This document shows, in pieces, positions 1 through 7,496 of a DNA stretch of 64,000 bases; position 1 is the stretch's first letter; every line of letters starts with the position of its first letter. Source of the DNA: Brevibacillus brevis (GTDB taxonomy: Bacteria > Bacillota > Bacilli > Brevibacillales > Brevibacillaceae); contig NZ_CP030117.1 in assembly GCF_001039275.2 (NCBI RefSeq), forward strand, positions 1,323,501-1,387,500, given 5' to 3'. The position numbers and the translations under genes were made by a program. The notes under the pieces were generated by a model. That model did no database searches and was not told the origin of the DNA. It saw nothing but the letters and a program-made list of their open reading frames with translations.

Positions 1-417
1 TCCCTGATCGTCGAGTCCAACGCAAAGACGATGGTAACGATTAGCGGCAAGAGCATGACAGTCGCCGAAGCAATCGAGCGAAAAACGTCCATTCAATATG
101 AGAAATCACTGCTGGAAAAAATGAGAAGAGATTACAACCACGCTGTTACGCAGGTAGAATCAAAAAATGAAGAAGTACAGATGCGATTAGAAAAGCTGCT
201 CGAAGCGAACTTTGGCAAAGACTCCAAGGTGAAGGATACGGAAATGGAGGCAATCTCCAAACCGTTTAAAGAGCAAAATGAAGCGAAGCTCGTAGATCCA
301 TTGAAATTGAAAGAGAAAATGGATACGCTTAGTAAAGAAATTGACGAGTTTGAGTGTGAAGTCGATTTTATTTTAAGCGAATCCAATACGATTACCAAAA
401 TTAATCTTGTGGATTAA
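1..417 (+). CDS. Coiled-coil protein of unknown function, 5' end outside window
   Basis: The frame is open from base 1, so the gene starts upstream; the internal ATG at 31 has no convincing ribosome site and the codons before it read as protein. The visible 138 residues are highly charged and helical (long Lys/Glu stretches from about residue 30 to the end), which suggests a coiled coil. A short segment, GKSMTVAEAIERK, precedes the helices and resembles segments of phage- and septicolysin/DIP1984-like proteins, but the resemblance is weak. No enzyme motif, signal peptide or membrane segment is seen. It ends 50 bases before a structured non-coding stretch. Function unknown. Confidence 0.6.
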   Translation, partial: SLIVESNAKTMVTISGKSMTVAEAIERKTSIQYEKSLLEKMRRDYNHAVTQVESKNEEVQMRLEKLLEANFGKDSKVKDTEMEAISKPFKEQNEAKLVDPLKLKEKMDTLSKEIDEFECEVDFILSESNTITKINLVD

Positions 418-464
418 TAGTGTGATTTGCTAATCATTTGAATAGCTGATAAACGAGAGTCCCT

Positions 465-747
465 TGCCTAGTGGGTTAACCAGGCCATCCTAAAACTATT
501 TGGTAAATATGAGGATGAAAGCTCAAAGATGAGAGCTCAGCTTTCAAATCTTACGTATCAAAGCTCTTTAGGCTCAAAGCTCAGAACTTAGGCTTTAAGA
601 CTCGATGAAATCTTGGGGCATTGGTCCATAAAAGTACACTCTCTGGACTTTTCAGCAACCACCAAGCTAAATGGTTAGCAATTAGCACTCATACAAAGTA
701 GAGATAGGTTGAAGAAATAATTTTCAACGTACCTCTACTTTTTTTAT
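465..747 (+). ncRNA. Candidate structured RNA or long 3' UTR
   Basis: No gene fits here, but the strand has several short helices in series: CATCCT with AGGATG, GAAAGCT with AGCTTTC, GGTCCA with TGGAC, the hairpin GCTAA-ATGG-TTAGC, and a very strong terminator at the end. The word AAGCTC recurs. It could be an independent small RNA or the 3' UTR of the coiled-coil gene; no clear promoter was found. It matches no RNA family I can name. The 5' boundary is a guess. Confidence 0.35.
696..747 (+). terminator. Rho-independent terminator
   Basis: AAGTAGAG...GTTGAA pairs with TTCAAC...CTCTACTT over about 18 positions with two mismatches, followed by a run of seven or more T. It ends whatever is transcribed from the left and isolates the next operon. 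Confidence 0.85.
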
Positions 748-820
748 TTGATGAAAAGCCAATAGGTGATAGGATTCAGGTATAATATGACAAGGAAAGA
801 AATGGTTAGGGAGTGTGGCA

Positions 821-1405
821 ATGGAATTTGAATTTCACATTACACTTAATGATATGAGTTTGGATGAAAAAGAAGCGTTTATCGATATTTGCAAGGCGGA
901 ACAAGTGAAACCGGTCATGATCGTCTTGGATCAGGGAAATTACATCAATCAACCGATGATAACAGGAGTAATCCAACGCCCAGATTTTCATGAAGCCAAT
1001 AAAGAGATGGAAAAGATTGCGGCTACGTTTCAAAACAACGGTTTTAGCATCGTCCGAAAAAAAGTAGAGATTTCTCCAAAGGAAGAAAAGTTCTTTTACC
1101 AGCCCATCCTAAAAAACTCGAAGCCTTACTTCGAATGGCATGGCAAAGTAGCGGTCGATGATGTCGCCGCATTACGAAATTTATGTGAAGGTCATGGCGG
1201 GCATATTTCGAGAAACTCTTTGAATGCGAATGGAAAAGTGAGATTTATTACCGTCCGAGAATATGAGAGTCCAAAACAGTTTTACGATCGAGTAGAAATG
1301 ATACATATCATTTTGCAAGCAAATCAGATCGAGCTAATCAAAGAACAATATGAACTATGTATTTATGACAGCCGCGAAGAACTGGACAGCGGCTGGATTT
1401 CCTAA
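821..1405 (+). CDS. Duplicated-domain protein paired with a nucleotidyltransferase
   Basis: I do not recognise a named family. The 194-residue protein reads as two copies of one fold: residues 3-90 begin FEFH and residues 104-190 begin FEWH. Each then has a Cys about 20 residues on, an (M/F)IT strand, a helix rich in E/M/I/Q, and a charged last strand. ATG 821 is preferred over GTG 815 because AGGGAG lies 7 bases before it. A good -10 hexamer (TATAAT, 781-786) lies upstream, without a clear -35. The next gene, 16 bases on, is an AbiEii-like nucleotidyltransferase, so this may be its antitoxin, adaptor or substrate-handling partner. That role is inferred from position only; the protein lacks the winged helix of AbiEi. 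Confidence 0.7.
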   Translation: MEFEFHITLNDMSLDEKEAFIDICKAEQVKPVMIVLDQGNYINQPMITGVIQRPDFHEANKEMEKIAATFQNNGFSIVRKKVEISPKEEKFFYQPILKNSKPYFEWHGKVAVDDVAALRNLCEGHGGHISRNSLNANGKVRFITVREYESPKQFYDRVEMIHIILQANQIELIKEQYELCIYDSREELDSGWIS

Positions 1406-1421
1406 TTTGTAGAGGGGGCTC

Positions 1422-2315
1422 ATGATGATTACGTATGAGGATGTAGCAGAGTTGGAATATGAGGCGAGAGAGCTCGTTGTTTTGGAAGCACTATTGAGAA
1501 GAATTGCTCTAGTGAATATGCCCTTTGTATTAAAAGGCAGCCTGCTAACCAGACAATATTTGGACAACCGAGAGATTCGGGACGCGGATGATATCGACTT
1601 ATTGTATGTGGGGAAAATCAGGGACGTCGAACATGCACATGAAGTATTTACACAATGGATGATCCAAGTAACGGAAATGGATCTAAACGACGGCGTGGTG
1701 TTTAGAAGTTTTCGAAAAAATGCCTTTTGGAGATATATCGATTACGCAATGGCAGATGATTTTCCGACAATCAATACGGATATTGCCTATTATTTCACAG
1801 GTCAAACAAGGGAAGCGAATGACTATAACGAGCTGAATCTGGATATTTCGTTTAACTTGGAAATGGATGCAGACCCGGTTCCGCTAGAGTACCAACCTGT
1901 CTTTGGGGAAAGCTTTTTGGTTCCGTACACGGTACCTCTGTCCATCCAGGTTGCTTGGAAGCTACATCAAACGATTGTCAGGCCGAGGTTTAAAGACTTG
2001 TACGATTTGAAATTTTTACTCTCTCACCCGTCCTATGACAACGATGCGCTCAAGGAAACATTACAGGCGCTCGTGAACGAATGCAGTATCGATCCGTCTA
2101 TTAAAAAAGCGGATATGAAAAAGGTGCTGGTTGATGATTTACATCACATATACGATTCATTATCCTACGATTACGACTTGAGAAAATATGCGGGCAGCAT
2201 GGATCGTGGCCTCTATTTTACGCAGTTTGTCAGTGATTTGCGTAAAAAGATGGATTTTGCCGGGATTAATGGGTATGCGTTTGAAAGTTTGCCGAGCCCG
2301 ACACCGAAAAAATGA
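1422..2315 (+). CDS. AbiEii/AbiGii-like nucleotidyltransferase
   Basis: This 297-residue protein has the features of the AbiEii/AbiGii (PF08843-like) branch of the nucleotidyltransferase fold: KGS near residue 39, the acidic pair in ADDIDLL near residue 57, a later acidic strand (NLDISF, about residue 146), and the C-terminal RFKDLYDLKFLL typical of the family. Characterised members transfer nucleotides to target molecules and act as toxins in abortive-infection or toxin-antitoxin pairs. GAGGGGG precedes the start. It is probably co-transcribed with the duplicated-domain gene upstream and is followed by a terminator. The usual AbiEi partner is absent, so a housekeeping or DNA-repair-associated role cannot be excluded. 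Confidence 0.75.
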   Translation: MMITYEDVAELEYEARELVVLEALLRRIALVNMPFVLKGSLLTRQYLDNREIRDADDIDLLYVGKIRDVEHAHEVFTQWMIQVTEMDLNDGVVFRSFRKNAFWRYIDYAMADDFPTINTDIAYYFTGQTREANDYNELNLDISFNLEMDADPVPLEYQPVFGESFLVPYTVPLSIQVAWKLHQTIVRPRFKDLYDLKFLLSHPSYDNDALKETLQALVNECSIDPSIKKADMKKVLVDDLHHIYDSLSYDYDLRKYAGSMDRGLYFTQFVSDLRKKMDFAGINGYAFESLPSPTPKK

Positions 2316-2336
2316 TAACAGCATAGTAAGTGAAGT

Positions 2337-2380
2337 AGGCTTGTTCCGTCTGTCGTGGTAGACGGAATGAGCTTTTTTTA
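2337..2380 (+). terminator. Rho-independent terminator
   Basis: The stem TTCCGTCT/AGACGGAA, extended by AGCTT/GAGCT-like pairs, is followed by seven T. It closes the two-gene nucleotidyltransferase operon. Confidence 0.85.
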
Positions 2381-2496
2381 TAACATTCACCATCATCATT
2401 CATGAATAATACCCTACATTAACCCAATTTCTTTCGAACACAGGTGTCTTACGAGTCAATGGGATGATCCAAACTGTGCATGTAGGGGAGTAGCGA

Positions 2497-4113
2497 ATGA
2501 GCGAAAGCAAACAAAAAGATGGGAAGATCATTTTTGATTACATTGTTGTAGGCACTGGTCCAGCAGGTTCTGTTATTGCAAAGAAACTAACGGACGATAA
2601 AAAAACATCCGTCCTCGTATTGGAAGCAGGAGAAAATAATGATAGGGACACGCCAATTAGCAACTCAACGTTTGCCTTAGAACTGGAGGAGCTGTATCTT
2701 CCTCAATATTTTTGGCAAGGAGAAGGAGTACCCCAGGAAAAAGTAAATGAACGAAGTTTTGAATGGACGACGGGGCGATTATTGGGTGGAGGCACTTCTA
2801 TTAACACACAGCAGTATGTAAGACCTACGACAGCAGTTTTTCAACAATGGGAGAAGCTGCTGGGACCTCTTTGGTCACCAAAGAATGCAACTCGCAGATT
2901 CCGAACAATGGAAAATTACAATGGAAAAACAAACAATAAAGAGGTTCATGGTTATAAGGGATTGATCGACATTCGGCAAGCACCTGAAAATCCAACACCC
3001 ATGTCCAAAAAGTTAGTGTCGGCCATTGAGAAAGCAACGGGATTTCGAAAAATTCTCGATTACAATGACCCGAAAACTCCCCTTGGACCCTTTACCCGTT
3101 GGCAATTATTTCAGCAGCCCAATGGACGGCGTGAAAGTGCCTCCACCGCTTTTCTATCATCAGATATCATGACTACTGCTGGTCAAGGAGTCAATGGTCG
3201 AAAGCTGCAAGTTTTCTTTAAATCAACAGCTCTTCGGGTATTATTTAAAAATAAGCGAGCAATTGGCGTAGAATTTCTCAAAGAGGGTAAACGCGTGAGA
3301 GCCTACTCACGGAAAAAAGTAATCATCTCAGCAGGCATCAATAGCTCTCAGCTTTTAATGCTTTCCGGAATCGGTCCTGCCCAAATGCTTAAGGACGCAG
3401 GAATCCCTGTTGTTTTCGCCAACCCCCACGTAGGCAAAGGCCTTAGAAACCACACGCTCAACTTTGCTGAGTTTAGTGCCAATCCGAAAGATAACCCATT
3501 GCCTGAGGATGATCCCAATGCGCTTTTTACAGGTGGGGCCTTCTTGCCAGATCCCACCCCAGGATCAAACAAAGCTCGTCGTGCAGTCCAACTAATTGGA
3601 ATCGGCTCAAAAGGGAAACTGATGATAGCTATCCTTTTCCTAAAACCAAAAAGCCGTGGTTCCATAAAAATACAAAGCAATGATCCGTTGAAAATTGTGC
3701 TGGCTGATGAAGGATATCTCCATAATCCCGCAGATCTTGAAGCCGTTAAAAACTGTTACAAGGTATATATCAAGAAGATTGCCGCACAATTAACCGCGAT
3801 CGATCGATCATACCGGCTTATTTCTCCAACGCTAGACATCATCAATAATAATCGCAAGCTTGAAGAGTTCATCAAAAATAATTTTGACCATAATCATCAT
3901 GAACAAGGTGCGCTTCGCATGGCGCCTCTTAGCAAGGCGGGAGTGGTGGATAGCTATGGTCAAGTCCACGGAGTAAAAGACTTAATTGTTGCTGATGATT
4001 CGATTATTCCATTTACGGTGGATGGCAACACGTCTGCACCAGCCTACCTTATTGGAAATACAATTGCACAGCAGCTCTTGAAACAAAACTCGCGACATAA
4101 TAAGAAAAGGTAA
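2497..4113 (+). CDS. GMC-family FAD-dependent oxidoreductase
   Basis: A 538-residue protein with an N-terminal FAD-binding Rossmann motif (VVGTGPAGSVIAKKL, residues 17-31), the GMC signature around GRLLGGGTSIN (about residue 92), the second GMC signature SAGINSSQLLMLSGIGP (about residue 277), and the C-terminal region where HHEQGALRM and GNTSAP carry the catalytic His/Asn positions. GMC enzymes oxidise alcohols, sugars or sterols with FAD; the substrate cannot be read from the sequence. No signal peptide is seen, so it is probably cytoplasmic. AGGGGAG precedes ATG. It appears monocistronic and is followed by two hairpins. Confidence 0.9.
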   Translation: MSESKQKDGKIIFDYIVVGTGPAGSVIAKKLTDDKKTSVLVLEAGENNDRDTPISNSTFALELEELYLPQYFWQGEGVPQEKVNERSFEWTTGRLLGGGTSINTQQYVRPTTAVFQQWEKLLGPLWSPKNATRRFRTMENYNGKTNNKEVHGYKGLIDIRQAPENPTPMSKKLVSAIEKATGFRKILDYNDPKTPLGPFTRWQLFQQPNGRRESASTAFLSSDIMTTAGQGVNGRKLQVFFKSTALRVLFKNKRAIGVEFLKEGKRVRAYSRKKVIISAGINSSQLLMLSGIGPAQMLKDAGIPVVFANPHVGKGLRNHTLNFAEFSANPKDNPLPEDDPNALFTGGAFLPDPTPGSNKARRAVQLIGIGSKGKLMIAILFLKPKSRGSIKIQSNDPLKIVLADEGYLHNPADLEAVKNCYKVYIKKIAAQLTAIDRSYRLISPTLDIINNNRKLEEFIKNNFDHNHHEQGALRMAPLSKAGVVDSYGQVHGVKDLIVADDSIIPFTVDGNTSAPAYLIGNTIAQQLLKQNSRHNKKR

Positions 4114-4134
4114 AAGTAGTAATGAAAATGGTAA

Positions 4135-4234
4135 TATCCCGTGAATCCGCAATTGTACGGAAATTCAAGGGATACTGTTTGAAGCTGAGCGGCAGCCTAG
4201 GACGATATTACCACGTCATACTGCCGCCGTTTTC
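4135..4234 (+). terminator. Two hairpins, the second a terminator
   Basis: TATCCC...GGGATA (4135-4174) forms a long imperfect hairpin. GCGGCAG/CTGCCGC (4189-4227) followed by TTTT forms a second one that should terminate the oxidoreductase transcript. Confidence 0.65.
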
Positions 4235-4252
4235 TGTTATCAATACCAATGA

Positions 4253-4684
4253 TTAGCCCAAAAAAGCAATAGAACGCTTCACTTTCCTGGCGAATGCAAT
4301 GGGATTATCAATCGACTCCCAATGAATATACATAAGACGCGGGTTGTCAAAGAGCCAGTGATTATGGACTGCTGTTACCTTTATCCCGTTTTTACGAAGG
4401 TTTGACAGCAAACGGTTTACTTGGTTTTGGAAGAGAGCCGTTTCCCCTAAACATAGTGCACGTCCCGAACTGTTCAAGGATTCGAATGAGAACAATTGAT
4501 AGCGGACCAATGGGGATGTCGTTTTTCTGCCTAATATGGACGCATTGAATACTCTATTTCTGGAGACGAAACAAACGGGACCTCTTGTAATTTCATGCTC
4601 TGTTCCACCTAAAATGGCTGAAAATCGGTTACACAGTCTTCTAAACTGGGGACTTGCCTTTGCTTTTGCCTTTACTTTGCCCAT
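4253..4684 (-). CDS. DUF1259 (LppY/LpqO-like) protein, copy 1
   Basis: This 143-residue protein is a close paralogue of the next gene on this strand. Family marks are GPVCFV, the SSGRALCLGETA segment and AVHNHWLFDNPRLMYIHW with its conserved His/Trp cluster; DUF1259 covers most of the length. The family's biochemical role is unknown. I start at ATG 4684 because GAAAGG lies 9 bases upstream; an in-frame ATG at 4693 sits directly on that Shine-Dalgarno. There is no signal peptide. It lies 52 bases after copy 2 and probably shares its transcript. It ends 18 bases from the oxidoreductase terminator. Confidence 0.8.
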   Translation of the reverse strand: MGKVKAKAKASPQFRRLCNRFSAILGGTEHEITRGPVCFVSRNRVFNASILGRKTTSPLVRYQLFSFESLNSSGRALCLGETALFQNQVNRLLSNLRKNGIKVTAVHNHWLFDNPRLMYIHWESIDNPIAFARKVKRSIAFLG

Positions 4685-4736
4685 ATCCGTCATCCTTTCG
4701 ATTATGATGAAATGAAAACTTCATGGCTCCACCATG

Positions 4737-5162
4737 TTATCCCAGGAATGCGATGGACTCTTTGGTTTTCCTGGCGAATACGATAGGATTCTCTATCGCT
4801 TCCCAATGCATATACATTAAGCGCGGGTTTTCTTTTAGCCAGTGGTTGTGAAGTGCCGTCACTTTAATCCCACGTTTGCGGAGATTCGACATCAAACGGT
4901 TCACCTGATTTTGGTGAACGGCAGTCTCGCCCAAACAAAGGGCACGACCCGACTTATCAAGGGATTCAAACGAAAACATTTGAGCGCGAACTAAAGGGGA
5001 AAGCGTTCGTCTTCCCAAGATTGTTTCTCGAAGATTTGCAAGCCGCATGACAAAACAAACCGGCCCATTTTCAACTTCCGACTCGCCCCCTAATATTCTT
5101 CCAAATCTGGCACAGAGCCTTTTGAATTGTGGGCTAACCTTCGTTTTCGCTTTATGCGCCAT
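4737..5162 (-). CDS. DUF1259 (LppY/LpqO-like) protein, copy 2
   Basis: This 141-residue protein is very similar to copy 1 over its whole length, including GPVCFV, GRALCLGETA and ALHNHWLKENPRLMYMHW. The start is preceded by a strong AAAGGAGG at good spacing. As the first gene of the minus-strand pair it probably drives both. Copies 1 and 2 look like a recent tandem duplication of a single-domain form; mycobacterial LppY/LpqO proteins, as I recall, are about twice this length. Function unknown. The divergent neighbour is a Dps-type protein, so a stress link is possible but unproven. Confidence 0.8.
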   Translation of the reverse strand: MAHKAKTKVSPQFKRLCARFGRILGGESEVENGPVCFVMRLANLRETILGRRTLSPLVRAQMFSFESLDKSGRALCLGETAVHQNQVNRLMSNLRKRGIKVTALHNHWLKENPRLMYMHWEAIENPIVFARKTKESIAFLG

Positions 5163-5401
5163 AGTAATCCTCCTTTTGTCAATCTAGAAATATCTTATGA
5201 ATGACAGTAAAAAGGGAAATGAGTAAATAGTGGTTTTTTCACATGAAAAAGACACAGATTTCACTCTAGTTTAGTAGCGTTAGATGCGCTCTGTTTCGTC
5301 CGGCCCGTAGAAAAGATGGACTGACGTGAAAAGAATAGGAACGCCCGATTCACCACATACTACAAACGCTATATCTATACCATGAGAGGTGGAGCGTCCG
5401 G

Positions 5402-5854
5402 ATGAGTATGACAATGAGTCGGCCCGTGACCGACGTACTTAATAAACAGGTTGCCAACTGGTCTGTGCTGTATATGAAGCTGCATCATTATCACTGGTTT
5501 GTCAAAGGCCCGAATTTTTTTACCCTGCATGAAAAATTTGAGGAGCTATACAACGAGGCAGCCAAAAATGTAGATGAGCTGGCAGAGCGGTTGTTAACGG
5601 TTGGAGGTAAGCCTGTTTCGACGTTGAAGTCCTGTATGGAGCAGGCTTCCATTAAGGAAGCGACAGGTGGAGAGTCTGCGGATCAGATGGTAGAGGCAGT
5701 CGTGAGCGATTTTACACTCCTGATCAAAGAGCTCAAAGAAGGGATTGCAGCCGCGGAAGCAGGGGACGATGAAGCGACTGGCGATATGTTCTTGGGGATC
5801 ATGGACAGCTTGCAAAAGCATGTGTGGATGCTGCAAGCTCACTTGGGAAAATAA
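5402..5854 (+). CDS. Dps-family ferritin-like DNA-protection protein
   Basis: A 150-residue protein with the Dps ferroxidase pattern HHYHWFVKG...LHEKFEELY (residues 27-50) and DELAERLL (about residue 58), which supply the inter-subunit iron ligands. Dps dodecamers oxidise and store iron using peroxide and shield DNA in stationary phase or oxidative stress. GAGAGGTGG precedes ATG 5402 at good spacing; a second ATG two codons in is less well placed. It is transcribed away from the DUF1259 pair and followed by a terminator, so probably monocistronic. I could not identify a PerR or SigB site with confidence. Confidence 0.9.
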   Translation: MSMTMSRPVTDVLNKQVANWSVLYMKLHHYHWFVKGPNFFTLHEKFEELYNEAAKNVDELAERLLTVGGKPVSTLKSCMEQASIKEATGGESADQMVEAVVSDFTLLIKELKEGIAAAEAGDDEATGDMFLGIMDSLQKHVWMLQAHLGK

Positions 5855-5874
5855 CGAGAAATTCTTTTGCAAGC

Positions 5875-5906
5875 AAAGCTGATGCCATGGGGTGTCGGCT
5901 TTTTTC
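5875..5906 (+). terminator. Terminator after dps
   Basis: AAAGCTGAT pairs, with G-U pairs, to GTCGGCTTT, followed by TTTT. Moderate strength. Confidence 0.7.
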
Positions 5907-6045
5907 CTATGTACTCATGAAGGCAAAGTGCAGAGCTGGTCTGATTTGGGGCAACGCCCTTGTTCCCAAGAAAGACATGCTGGTGTAAACTAACCTTGTG
6001 TGAAATAAAGAAAGCACTTTCATGATGGAAAGGATGTACATTCCC

Positions 6046-6984
6046 ATGGCATCACCCTATGCTACATTTAATCGCGAGCAGTGGAGTGCTCTGCGGGCTT
6101 CCACGCCGTTGACCATATCTGATAACGAGCTTTCCCTTTTGCAGGGCTTGAACGAGAAAATGTCCATGACCGAAGTCTCTGACATTTACCTCCCGTTGTC
6201 CCGTCTGCTGAATTTATATGTCGGAGGCACGCAGGAGCTGTACCAGGCAACTCACACTTTTTTAGGGAACCAGGATGGCAAGGTTCCATTCATTATCGGA
6301 ATCGCAGGTAGTGTGGCTGTAGGCAAAAGCACAACGGCTCGCATTTTGCAGACGCTGTTGTCCCGCTGGCCGAATCATCCGAAGGTCGATTTGGTAACGA
6401 CAGATGGATTCCTGTATCCGAACAAGGTTCTAGAAGACAGAGGAATCATGAAGCGCAAGGGATTCCCCGAGAGCTATGACTTGCGCCGTTTTATCAATTT
6501 TTTATCCGATGTAAAATCGGGCTTGCCTGAAGTGAAAGCGCCAGTTTATTCCCATCTTGTGTATGACATCGTACCAGATGAATGGCAGACCGTCAGACAG
6601 CCTGACATTTTGATTGTCGAAGGCTTGAATGTGCTGCAACCACCTAGAGGTGACGACAATGATGCTCGTATTTCCGAGGTGATTGTTTCCGATTTCTTTG
6701 ACTTCACGATCTACGTGCATGCGGAAGAGAAGCACATCCTGCAATGGTATGTAGAGCGGTTCAAGCTGCTGCGCCAGACCGCGTTCTCCGATCCATCCTC
6801 GTATTTCAAGCGATATGCGAGTCTGTCTGACGAGGAGGCGACTGAGGTAGCCACGGGTATCTGGACGGAGATCAACGGAGCTAACCTGCGCCAAAACATA
6901 TTGCCGACGCGTGTTCGCGCACAATTGATTTTGGACAAAGGGCAGGATCATATGATACAAAGCGTGAAGCTGCGCAAGCTGTAG
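6046..6984 (+). CDS. coaA: Type I pantothenate kinase
   Basis: CoaA phosphorylates pantothenate with ATP, the first and controlling step of coenzyme A synthesis. The 312-residue protein closely resembles Bacillus CoaA: P-loop [12 protein letters not shown] (about residue 90), [26 protein letters not shown] and [13 protein letters not shown] near the end. I start at ATG 6046 (MASPYATF) because GGAAAGG lies about 10 bases before it; in-frame ATGs at 6022, 6025 and 6034 have no spaced ribosome site. The DUF523 gene follows 24 bases later and is probably in the same operon. Confidence 0.95.
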   Translation: MASPYATFNREQWSALRASTPLTISDNELSLLQGLNEKMSMTEVSDIYLPLSRLLNLYVGGTQELYQATHTFLGNQDGKVPFIIGIAGSVAVGKSTTARILQTLLSRWPNHPKVDLVTTDGFLYPNKVLEDRGIMKRKGFPESYDLRRFINFLSDVKSGLPEVKAPVYSHLVYDIVPDEWQTVRQPDILIVEGLNVLQPPRGDDNDARISEVIVSDFFDFTIYVHAEEKHILQWYVERFKLLRQTAFSDPSSYFKRYASLSDEEATEVATGIWTEINGANLRQNILPTRVRAQLILDKGQDHMIQSVKLRKL

Positions 6985-7008
6985 ATAAAAAGGTGGGGGA
7001 CGGTTGTC

Positions 7009-7461
7009 ATGAAAGTGATTAGTGCCTGTTTGATCGGCTGTGAATGCCGTTACGATCAGAAGTCATGCTTGGACCAAGAGCTGGAGCAATTGCTCCGGGA
7101 AGGAAAGGCTATCCCCGTCTGTCCTGAACAGCTGGGAGGTTTGCCAACACCACGACCGCCAGCAGAAATCATCGGGGGGACGGGAGAAGATGTTTTGGAT
7201 GGCAAAGCACGCATCATAGACAACACAGGCCAAGACGTCACCGAAGAATTTTTGATGGGGGCGAACCAAGCGCTGAAGCTGGCGAAAACGGTTGGAGCCA
7301 CATCTGCCATTTTAAAAGAAAACAGCCCGTCCTGTGGAAGCTCCTTTGTTTACGATGGCAGCTTTTCCGGGAAAAAAGTGCCGGGTGTCGGGCTGACGGC
7401 GGCGCTGTTTCGCAGAAACGGGATTGAGGTAACATCTGAGTCTATAGTATCCAATGAATAA
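7009..7461 (+). CDS. DUF523 family protein
   Basis: This 150-residue protein matches the DUF523 pattern: CLIGCECRYD at the N-terminus, CPEQLGGLPTPR (about residue 38), and ENSPSCGSSFVYDG (about residue 104). The conserved Cys residues suggest metal or thiol chemistry, but no reaction is established to my knowledge. Start ATG 7009 follows GGTGGGGGA. It lies 24 bases after coaA and is followed by a terminator, so it is likely the last gene of that operon. Confidence 0.88.
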   Translation: MKVISACLIGCECRYDQKSCLDQELEQLLREGKAIPVCPEQLGGLPTPRPPAEIIGGTGEDVLDGKARIIDNTGQDVTEEFLMGANQALKLAKTVGATSAILKENSPSCGSSFVYDGSFSGKKVPGVGLTAALFRRNGIEVTSESIVSNE

Positions 7462-7465
7462 CAAG

Positions 7466-7496
7466 GGGGGACGCGATGGATAGCGTCCCTCTTTTT
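7466..7496 (+). terminator. Terminator of the coaA-DUF523 operon
   Basis: GGGGACGC pairs with GCGTCCCT, followed by CTTTTT. It overlaps the stop of the convergent transporter gene. Confidence 0.85.

Noticed and set aside
6502..6960. Long minus-strand reading frame inside coaA
   Set aside because: It lies antisense to a clear, conserved enzyme, has no ribosome site, and its protein resembles nothing; a codon-bias shadow.
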